Source of the DNA: Owenia fusiformis
Taxonomy: Eukaryota; Annelida; Polychaeta; Sabellida; Oweniidae
Reading direction: 5' to 3'
NCBI GenBank assembly: GCA_903813345.2
Contig: CAIIXF020000010.1
Span: 16,937,181-17,001,180 of the forward strand
Length of the DNA: 64,000 nucleotides
Made by a program: the position numbers and the translations under genes. This document shows, one piece after another, positions 36,401-48,400 of this stretch; positions within the stretch are counted from its first letter, which is position 1; every line of letters begins with the position of its first letter. The notes under the pieces were generated by a model, which searched no databases, was not told the origin of the DNA, and saw only the letters and a program-made list of their open reading frames with translations.

Positions 36401-39400
36401 GACATATTTCCCGACCACAGCCAGATTGAGCCCGTTTCACGACGTTTTCGTAGGACTGGCAAGAACGGGTAAGAACGAGTTTGGTGTGATAGGGGGGTTA
36501 CAGGCTTTACTTTATGTTTGATGTCTCATCCTTTTATTCAAAGCCAATGTCACTCTGTAAGTTGTTATTTAGACTCACCTTCAACTGTTACAAGTTGTTG
36601 GGCTGGATAGAATAACACCACACCAGAGCTTGGTTTCATCCCTAGCTGTTCACCAGTCCTGAAAGCGTCATTTATATAAAAATATATTAAGATTATTTCT
36701 GTTGAAATTGATCAGTATTTGATCTCAACAGCATTAGAGCAACTAGGTTCTGCTCCCTGTTAAATATGCAACAAAGGTGTACATACTTAGCCATGTGAGA
36801 AAATTTGTAGGAAAAGGGCCCCTTGGGTGGTGCTTGTTTCTTTTCATCCTTGTTCTGAGTGGGAGGCGGAACACCATCTGCTTCAAGGGGTCCTAATACA
36901 ACTTCAGTGTTGTCACCTGCAGATCTGTAAAAATAAATTATTCCTTGTAGCTTTTAAGTACAGATGTATGTACTTTTTCACACAACATGTTCCAAACTTA
37001 AGAAAAATTAGAAAACCTGGTTTTATCTTATTTACTCAGCAAATCATATTTACCTGTGGGGGTCAATTAAAAGACATTATTTAAATGTACCATTAATTTG
37101 TGGAATCAAAGAGACTGTTAACAGTCTAATAGAATTTGAAAATGAAATAAAATGGATCAAAATCAACCTACGTTATAGTTACTTTGATGTCATTCTGTAG
37201 TTCATTTGTAGTAACAACTCCAGATACCAGGTGGCGCACTGCGGTCAGAGACAACACTTTGGGGGCAGACCTAAAACAATTTTGGAAAATTAGTAAATGA
37301 ATCGCTCAGAAGTTTAATCAGATTGAAGTATAATATATAAAACTGGCACCGAAAGCTCTAAATGTTAACATAAATAGAATATAACAGAACATAGGAGAAG
37401 TTGAAAAAGGCTTACGTGTCATATTTGAAGATCTCCTGCTGGAACTGGTGGCAAGAGACAGGGCTGAGACTGTAAAGACCAGGCTTGGCCAGACAGAACC
37501 TGTTGACACCCTTAGATACACTGAATGAACCAACATTCCCTGGTTTCCCTTCCTGGGCAAAGTTCTGCAAACATATTTTAAATTTAAAATTTATTGAAAT
37601 TTTAAAATGCAAAAAGTAAATTCAAGGTAATGTCTCCAGTGAATTTCAGAATTCCCCCAATCAGAATATACAGTAAAAGGTGTATTATTTATATCCGAAT
37701 AACTCTCTAATCTGAACCAAAAATGGACCAAAATTTGTTACTTCCCATTGACTTACATGTTAATAAAACCTTGAAATGTGAACAACTGCTAATTCGAAAG
37801 CTTTTGGCTGGTCCCAATTTAGACAAGTTTTACTTCATATTGATAATGAGATACAGTTCCATTGCTGAAAAGTTCTGCATTGTATTGCATTAAATGGAAA
37901 TTGTAAACCCCAAATGTTTTGAGGCTTTGACCCTGGTACAATTCCAATAACTTACCAGTGTTATTTCATGAGATAATGTAACAGAGAGTATATATCCTGT
38001 GTGTTCAAACTGGAGATCAGTTATGTCTTTATCCTGAACATCAAAGTCAATGCTTCTTTCCTTCCAACACCATTCATCCTGAGAAACACTCGCTGCAATA
38101 ACATGTTCAATATTTTTAAGTACAACAAGATGTTACAACTACACTTTAACATTATGACTTTTAGACAGACAATCATATTACTTTTTCAGAAAATGCTTAG
38201 GATTTTTAAAATAGGTTTCGAAAGATGTATATTTCATTGAATAATGCTAGATTAGAAAAATTCAACATTTAAAGATGTATTCCCTGTTCTAACTAGATTT
38301 TCAGGGTTGTGAGTTTTTTCGAGATCTTTAAAATGATACATGAAATGTTTAGTATTTACATACTAATCTAAGCCAGCAGGTAAATGCTAACCTGCTGTAA
38401 TCAAAAATCAATACACGTTCAATACATGATGTATGTTCAAGAGATTCACATACCTCTATATTTGCCAGGCATTATGTCTGTGTATGTAAATGTGCCAGAT
38501 GATGTCACTTGTGCCACTTTACGCTCGTCTGTTCGTCCAACTGCAGCCAAGATCACTTGCATCTTTCCACATGATTCTAAAACCACAGATGGATAATTAT
38601 TACTTTATAATTTCAAGTTGTTCTTCAAGCTCACCCACGATGAACAAGAACTATCAGTTATTAGGAGGCCCTTCCAGGGGGCCTCCTATAGTTTTTGTAG
38701 TTATTCTTCTTCTTCTTCTTATTCTTTTTAGCACTTTTTCTCCTACTTCTAGCTAGGTCTGAATGAACTCTTATATGCTCCTACGAGGGACATGAGCTGG
38801 ACTTGTCGGGAAATTAGTTCATATCTAGGTCAAGGTCAAAGGTCAAAATCTAGGTCAAATCTAAGCTTTTTTAAGTTTCTCAGATTTCGTCCTCATACTT
38901 CATTATTTCTTGCGATGAATTAAAATGTAACTAGATATAAGCATTCTCTACAAATTGCTCACTATATGTACGCGTTAATTTTTTACCGTTTTTGAGATAT
39001 TTGACGTCAAAAATCGTCAAAAATCGGTCATTTTTCAACTTGCTTCAAATGAACCAGATTTTTTTTAAAAATCATCTACAAGATCTCAGGAACTCAAATA
39101 TGTCCTTACTTTTGACCTCCGACCTTCGGTGACCTTCGAAAGATAAAAAAAGTTGTTTTTTCAAATTGATTTTCTGGATTCAAATTTAGGTATATTTGAT
39201 CACAAAGGACCCACTGAGGTCTAAAAAAATAAAATTTGCAAGGTCAAAGGTCAAGGTCATCAAACTAAATCACAAACTGTGTTTTCTAAGTTTCTCAAAA
39301 TTGGAGACTACAAATCAATATTTTTTCATGAAAGTCAGGATATATATTCCTCTATAGGTTCTACACATATTAGCAATTGACTATTTATTAAAATTGTGTA

Positions 39401-42400
39401 CCAGTTTTGAGATATTGGAACTCAAAAACTGAAAAAAGGTCAAATTTCGAAACTTTTCAAGACTAAATTTCAACTTGCTTCAAATTGACCAATTTTTTTT
39501 TTAAACTCATCTACACGTTCTCAGGATTCCAAATCTAACTTTACTTTTGACCTTTGACCTTTGGTTGACCTTCAGTGACCTCCGAAAGGTCAAAAAACTT
39601 GATTTTTCAAATCGATTTTATGGATTCAAATTTAGGTATATTTATTCACAAAAGACCTTCTGAGGTCTAAAAAAGTAAAATTTGCAAGGTCAAAGGTCAA
39701 GGTCATCAAACGAAATCACAAACTGTGTTTTCTAAGTTTCTCAAAATTGGAGACTACAAATCAATATTTTTAAATGAAAGTCAGAATATATATTCCTCTA
39801 CTAAAGGTTCTACACATATTAGCAATTGATTATCTTTTAAAATTTGGCTCCAGTTTTGAGATATTATAGCTCAAAAACTGAAAAAGGTCAAATTTCAAAA
39901 TTTTTTAAGATCAAATTTCAACTTGCATTAATTCCACCAAACCTTTTTTAAAAATCATCTACAAGTTGTCTGGAGTTCATATATGACCTTGTATTAGAGA
40001 TTTGACCTTTGGCTGGCCTTTGAATGTTCAGAAACGAATATAGGGCCTCCGTAAGATTGCTTGCAATCTTAGATCGTTAGATCTCTAGTTATTTTTCATT
40101 GTCATATTCCTTACTCTCTGATTGGTCTATGTCCTACATGTGACTCAGGAAATATAAAGCAACATTCCCTGGCTGTGAGTTAGTCAAGTGTAATCTGAAT
40201 CATATACCCAAGCTGGCATTTCGTCGTGTATACCTTTCTATATATCATCTTAATAATTGATATCTTTATGACTGCATTCAATATTTTAGATAAGTCATTC
40301 TCTTATTTTCCTCATTTCTCATGAATCCTGCAGATTTCACATGAAATTGGCATTTTTCTTTTGGAGCCACAAAGTTCACTTATTTAACTAGCAAAGAAGA
40401 TCTTTCAAAACTGAAAGGAGTAAATATTGAAGCTCAATTCACGATTCTTTCAATTTGAACATGTAATACGTTGATGCCTCACCTAAGCATGCCACTTTGC
40501 CAGTAACTTTGGCTTGGAACTGTGAAAAGAGAATCCCATCTACAGAAGCATCTGTGACTGTCACTTGTTTATCAAATGGGGCTAGTTTCAAACCAGCTCT
40601 GATTTCTTTGGCACTCAATACAGGCTGGAAAAAATAATAAGACATGAAATTGTATAGTCCACCCGTGTAGCTCAGCGGTAGCGCAGGTACCTCTTACGCA
40701 ATAGGTCCCGGATTCGATCCCCGGTTCAGGCAAGACTAAAGGATGAGTCTGGGAATGAGTCTGGGTATCAACTTAGAAAGTATTGAAAATTGTAATGTCT
40801 GAAAAACCAACTCAATCACACATATTATTAAACTTCAATATCTTATCCTTCTTCTGAGATTACAAAAATATCAATTTGTATCACAATTGATGAAGAATAT
40901 TGGCATCAAAGACAGTGCATATCACTTTGTCAGAATTGAAAAAATATCAATGGCAAATATTAAATGAATTATTTATGCAAAAAGTTTGAAACATATCTTC
41001 CAAAACATTGGTTACTTTCTTTGTATAGACATTGAATGGTATTTCTGGATAAGTGAATTGGTGTTTATCTGGGTAATCAAGGGATTATAGTCACTCAAAG
41101 TTACTGAGCATCCAGTTTTGAGACTTCAATTGTGTTGGTGATGTTACACATATTTCAGTCAAATTCATGCTGAGCACAACATTTTGGTTTCAATTTTATA
41201 ATCTCTATACATGATCCTGGTGATGAAGAGTCAGAATCAGTCAAAAGACCTAAACCGTAAAACTGTGCACAGTGTGAAAACTAAAAGTGAAGCAACCTTT
41301 TTTCTGATATTTCTTACATCAATTGGCAACCATCTTGTTTTTCCCCCTTCAAATTAAACTGGCGGGAAATTCAAAAATTTGAAAAAAATTTTAATCCTTA
41401 AATATATTTCAAAAATATGATTTTATTTTTAATTCTTCATGGGTCTTAAGTTATTTCTTCTTTGTATGTCATACATGTTGCCATTGGTGTTTTTTTCTAT
41501 GATAATGACTATTTTTTGTTTTGTTAAGATATTTATTCTGACTCTCAGCTGGGGGTTAATTATGCATCAAAACTCGTGATAAAGTAAATATACTTATCAA
41601 ATATAACTAGGACAGTAATAAAAACCATATTTCACATACATTTGACTGAGGGACCAAAAGGGCATATACCCGGACACATCCTTTGCTTGTTTGCGTAAAG
41701 TACTTCAGGGTGTTTGACTGAGTGGTCCGCAACTCGTACAAAAGGCTGTGGTGTGTACTTGTATGTCTATGTATAAGTGCACATAAAAGAACACAGGGCT
41801 CCTTCAAGGAGGGGTTTCTGGGTCTATCTTCCATGTTAATTACGTAAATTACGACCGTATATATACGGGACATACCCAAGAGGTATTGCTCACCTTCATT
41901 GGTGGTAAACAAAATACAATACAAAAGTGCTCAATAAACGATGTAAGTAAATTATAGAATGGCTTGATGAAGCACTTAATTCAAAATGTAAGAGAATTAC
42001 ATTGAAACATTTGACTCTGTTAATTTATCCTTAATGAAATGTCACTAATGAATTTTAATCTTCTAATAATATTCTATAACTACTATCATTTTATACACAT
42101 CATTATTACAAGTGAACAGAATAGAGGGCGTTTCACTTTATTTAGCCCTTTGCTGATATCTACTAAGATATGCATGTAAGAATATCTTACCTTCAGAGAA
42201 TATACTCCTGGTTTAACTTTAGTACAGAATTGACCTTTAGCATCTGAGGACAAGGTGACGGTTTGTTGACCTTTCGACTCCAAGGTCACTTGCCTTGTGG
42301 TATCAAGTTGGTCTAAGCTGTCAGGTACTCTATCTATCACAATCTTACCACAGACACTGAACCTAGAAATCAGGATTTCAAGATATGAGGGCTGAGGGGA

Positions 42401-45400
42401 TTTAAGATGATAGGATTTAATAGGAGCCCCGAAAACAGGAGGTTTTAAGGTACACTCACACAATGAAAATTTTTATGATTATAAATACCACTAATTAATC
42501 ATCTGGTTAATATTTCCCACCTTTTAATTGGATATTTACACATTATGTTAGAATAGATTAAGCTTTCAAATTAAAATATTTTGATAAAATAGTACATTTC
42601 TCATTTTTCAAACTTATTTTGTGAAAGAGTAGAATTTTTACATGCCTATGTGGCAAATCTTGATATTTTCCCTGAGCTTTTTCCTATACAGAGAAGTGAT
42701 AAAGGATTCTCACAGAGGTTTAAAATAAAATTAAAAGTATGTTGTGATAATAAGAATCCCATTCGAAAATTCTGTCGCTCAAAATGATAATCTAAATTTC
42801 ATTAAAAATCTCCTATTTGCAACATATTAAATTCACACATCAATCGAATTGCTTTACAAAAAACTAATTTTAGTTTATTTGAAACATAGGAACAAATTCT
42901 ACACTAAGGGCTGATGTGAAAAAGTCACCCCACCTCGGTGGGAATTGAACCCATAACCTCCCGATTAGATCTTGAATGCTATACTATTCAATGACTTTGA
43001 TTTAAACTCACTTGGTTGCTATGAGGGGTGGTAGCTGTGGTGTATTGGGGGTCACCTTCACTTCCATAGCTTCAAACTCCAGTCTGTCTGCCTTGGCTGT
43101 AAGACTGTATGTGCCAGTCTTCATGTTATCAAGATGGTAGAAGCCCCCTTGTTTAGTTATAGCTAGTTCCTTATTGTTGAGTAATATCTTAGCACCATCT
43201 ATACCAGCCCCCTAGAACCAAAAAGTATGAGTAACTAAGTAAGAAGTTGAAAATACCAGAAAACTGCAAGGAGAATGGCTGATATTCGTGATTTTGTATT
43301 TTGAATACACGACAGGACTTCGCGATACCCATATATGGAAAGAATATCAAGTGGCGTCCTTGGGAGCCTATCCTCCTTGAATATGAGCCTAGCTAGCTAT
43401 GAGGCATGCAACTCACCAAAACTAGAGACATCTTTAGGACTATGCAAATCATGCCATTTTGTAGAAATTGAACGCAAATATCATTATATTGTTCTAGATC
43501 ATCTTTGCAATGCTCTCGGTCAGTATTGTTATATTGAACTAGATCTTACCTTAGCAGAGACCTTGACTTGTCCACTAACAGAAAAACCAGCGACTTGGAA
43601 AGATTTCTGGAAGATAAATTCATTATTTAATTAAAGTTACATTAACTATACATGTAAATATATCTTTAGATAACCGAACACTTGAGTACAGTACAGTATA
43701 CAATTGTTGACCTCTCCAAAGGTCAACCGGCAAAATTGTATACCGAGACTGTAAACCGAGAAACTACTGTTGACAGAGACCGAAGGTCGAGGTCAACAGT
43801 AGTTTCAAGGTTTACAGTCGAGGTATATGATTTTGACGGTTGACCGAATGGAGAGGTCTACAATTGTTTTGTTAGTCAGAAGAAACTAATAATACACATA
43901 TAGACGACAGTCATCAATCATGGCTTCATTTCACAATCTTCTCCCTGAACCCCGCCAGCAATAATCTTTTAAGAAAATCTGAAGACAGTTGAAGCTAAAC
44001 TCTCTGTTTTCGGCACATAACTGCGTACTCATTAGTAAACTTTCAATGTTAATTTTGCGTTTCTATTTGTATTTTTGCTATACTCGTCGTGTAGAAAAGT
44101 ATCACTTTCATCAACGTTTACAAAATGTCCGTCTACCATGTTTTTTTCTGTCAGCATTGTGACGTCATATTTCCCATAATTCACAAGTGTAGTACAGTAA
44201 CATACGCGGTCAATAATATGATATCCCATGATGCACAAGTGAGGTACAGGCAAAAATGTTGACCGCTAATAGACCAATCAGATGCGAGTATTTACAGTGA
44301 GGTACTAACAATAAAACCTGTATACAGTAAAACCTGCGAACAGGGAATGCTCTTGGGACTGGAGGAAAGTTTCCTTGTCCAGAGGTTTTCCCTATAGAGA
44401 GGGGCCGCACTTTCAGCAAACTCAAACTTGCCGAATAAGCATATTTGTATATATATGGGCATGTAAGAACTGAATTTCAAGTTTCATCAACCCCATTTCA
44501 TATCATTGATAATCTAGAAGTTTGGATCAATAAACGATTTAAAGAGATTTGGCTCAACATGACACATGTACTTATCTGTTATCTCCATAAAACAATTGTG
44601 TCAGTCCCTAGATTATCACAACTGATTAGATGTAGTTAGGTTTGTTGAAAGGAAGAATTAGTGTCATGATAATCAGTAATGAACAGACTAGTATTAGTTT
44701 TAAAATATATCAGGGTAATTAACAATGGGTGGGATGCTACATCCTGTGAACAATTGGCTTATCTTAATCTCATTCATATTAATCCAAGCTTTTTAGAATC
44801 AGATATTGGATTAAGACTTTCACACCTCTAAAAAACAATGGAATATACAGTGTCACCAATATTCCAAATTCCTTGTTCACAGGTGAATTTTCATAATTTG
44901 CCCCAAAATAGTGTTCCTTGTTCCCTGTTCACAGGTTTTCCCTACAGAGAGGGTCCGTTAACATGTAAGTCAATGGAAAAATATTTGGTTCTTTTGAAAA
45001 CCATTCCTTGTTCATAGGTTTTCCCTACAGAGAGGTATTCCCTCGGGCAGGTTTTACTGTATCTAAACACCTCTCAATGTTACTGTTCCATTTTTTTTAT
45101 CTAATCTGCCATAAACATTTGTTTTAAAAAATGTGAAATGTGAACACCTGTCAATCCAAACACTTTTAACTCCGCTTTCAGATTATACAGGTTTTATTGT
45201 ATTTGTATAGTTGTTATATCTATATGTCAGGTTTTACTGTATTTGTATAGTTGTTATATCTACATGTATTGAAGAAATGTCATGTTACCCATTGTATAAA
45301 GCATTTGTACCTCTGGTTTAGTTATTTTCTACTTATTTTGAAAAATCACAAATCTTAATATTTCTTCAAGGGACTTTCAGCATAGATATATCTGACCTAG

Positions 45401-48400
45401 CAAATGGAGTTGGGGGTATATCTTACCTCTAGTACAACAGTGTTGTGATTCACAGTAAATATCTTACCTCTAGTACAACAGTGTTGTGATTCACAGTAAA
45501 GTCAAGCACTGATGGAATCACATCAAATGTTATGTGTTCTCCCTTGTAGAATGGCATCTACAAACATGAAATAAAAAAGATTAAAGAATCATTATCAATG
45601 TAATCTCAAATGTATGATAATTACAAATGAGTGCAACAGAACAGAATATTTGTCAATCTGCTCTTTGTGTATTGTTGAATACACTCATCATAAATATACA
45701 GAGAATATCATTCCTTATCATTCAATATTTGCATAATATTCAGAACTCATGATGGAATATCCAGAACTTACAATGGAGTATTTAGAGTACAATGGAATAC
45801 TTAAGTATTCAGAAGTAACATTAGAATTCTTAGAAATTGGAATTCAGAAATCACAATGAAGCTTTTAAATCTTAAATAAATTCAAAAAATCTTCAGAATA
45901 TATTATTGGAATACTCAAAACTTACAAATCTTAAAGAATTTCCAATGAAATACTCAGAACTTACAATCGAGTAGTCAGCAGCCGGTAGCTGTGGGAAGCT
46001 GAATGATCCGTCTTGACCAGATACAACATGACAGAGCGGCTGTTTTCCTGCAGGGGCTTTGAATGCAGCCACAGGTTTGGTGTCACAGCCTTTGATACTC
46101 TTAGCTGACACAGTTTGGGAGAAGAGAATGAAATTCACTCCTTTGATTGGCTCTCCCTCACTGAACACCTTCCCCTAAAGTATCAAAAAGAGGCTGTCAG
46201 CTTTTAACTATTAGCATTCACTAAAATGCCAAAAATCTGTTTCAATCTTTATTCTGTTAGACATTATAGTACATGTATAGTATTTGAATTTCATATTATT
46301 ACATAATAATACACAATTCATTGTGACACTGTTCTACATCTAAAATATGGACATGAGCACTTACGCTGACATCATATCCCAGCACAACAATAGAGCTGCC
46401 CGCATCACCATTACCATTGGAGATCTCGACCTCCACATTGTTCTGTAACATTTTTGTTAAATCATGTAGTTACAATACAACAGTGCAATATTGCATCGGT
46501 TTTGATTATACCCAAATGTGTGTGATATCAAAATATGCATGGTGATACTGATCTAAAAAATTCAAAACAATTCTTGTCCTAAATAATTGATTACATTTCA
46601 GTCTTGGACATTTGTTTATATGGCTTTCGGGGGGATGAAGAGATGCTCATATACCCTGTATATTCAATGCCCAGTAAATTAGCTGCTGCTTTTTTGAGCC
46701 ACTATTAAGTATGATTGACAAGAACTTATTTTGTTATAGTTTTCAGAAATTCTTAAACTGCAGCGTATAGCTAACCCCGTCCCCTATTTGGTTGGTCCTT
46801 GGCCTTCCATTCAATCATTGCATCCTATTGAACTCAAAATCCTAAATTAAACCTACCTTCTCAAATGTCCAGGTTGGGTGAGAAGCTTGGACCATGTACT
46901 TCCCAGGTAGGAGTTTATCAAACTGGTAGCTAGAAAATAAAGAGATATCCAAAATCAATCAATGCATTTTATGTTTTACATGTGTATTAAATGTTGGCTT
47001 TTCAAATGTGAAAAGTCAGATTAGACTGAATTCGACTGCAATTGTGTATGTGTAGTACTAAGTGAGCAGGCCCGTAGCCAGGATTTGCCAAGGGGGGTTC
47101 AGTTTTCAGAAATTTCCAGGGGCGGGTTCACATTTGACAATTTTGGCCCAAATATGGCTAAAATCACTTGAGAAGTCCTCAAAATGGTGAAAAACTGCAT
47201 GATATTGAAAGAATTTTCGCCCGAACCCTACGAACCCCCCCCCCCTGGCTACGGGCCTGGTGACTGCAGTGGTGAGTGATCAATTTTTATGAATCTAAAG
47301 ACAAAAAAACAAAGATAATATCACCGTATAAAACAAGTCATCTGAATTTTAAACGAATGCATAGCTTACCTGCCACCTTGTACTGTCTTGGTCTGAAGTC
47401 TGGTATCAGTGGAGGTAGTCTTAGTCAATGAGACTAGGACCCCCTCAGGTCCACTAGCACTGCCCTTACTGATCACCTAGTATAATACAGAGTAGACATA
47501 TGTGTAACATACAATTCCCATATACAAAGTTCTCAAATGACTATATTTTGTTGAACCTTTATGAATGTTCATTTCAGAGTATCAATTTGAATGACCAAGT
47601 TACAAATAATATATGGTGGATTTTTTGATTTTCAATATTTCATGAATTTCGTACATAATAATACTTCTTAATCAAGCAAAAATATGTGTACAGTATTTAC
47701 TATTTACGATTACCCATCATAGTCAAAATAAATTGCATGATAAAACAATGTATAATTACCTTGCCATTGACAGCAAAGCCAGTGAATACAAAGTTGATGT
47801 CCTCTCCCTTGCTACATTTATCTGTTGTCCCATCCACATGAAGGTCAACACTGGATGGTTCTGAAACAAAGATTGATTTATAGTCATTATCAATGTTGAC
47901 TTTATTGAGATGGGGACAACAATAGTAGGGTAAAGTCAGAGATAAGTTTGAGAAGTCATTCAATCATCTCTACATGTTTGGTTTATTTTTTTAAATTATT
48001 TAGTAGTATAGTACCCATCCATATTTTTTTCAGGCAATCACTGATCTATCATCAGTGTCCCAAATCAAGTACAAAGTTATTGACTCTGAATTGCTTTTTA
48101 TGCTGTATAATATACCCAGTGCACTCAGATTTAATATAACCCTATTCTTTTTCAGAAACCTTCTTAAGGCTGAAATCAAAACTTCAATGAACATTTCACA
48201 TGATGTGTTTTAGGGAATAACATCTTACCAAAGCTCCATCCTGTGGGTGGCTCAACCTTGAGGACATAATCTCCTTTGTCATAGAGGGGTATCATGTAGT
48301 AGCCATTGTTAGGGGCACAGTCAGTAGAATACTTCAAGCTGCCATGTTTTGTATATAATTTCACCTAAAATATATAGATAGCACTGACAATAATGAAGGT

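Noticed and set aside
40661-40732. Functional tRNA gene (Arg-ACG-like)
   Set aside because: A and B boxes are good, but the acceptor stem has only about three proper pairs and the T-stem has an A-C mismatch. It is kept as a SINE or pseudogene fragment.
42086-42463. 125-codon minus-strand frame as a separate gene
   Set aside because: It contains NOMO exon 11 (42191-42362) plus intron read-through.
43335-43634. 99-codon plus-strand frame
   Set aside because: It overlaps NOMO exon 9 and flanking intron on the opposite strand and has no independent signal.
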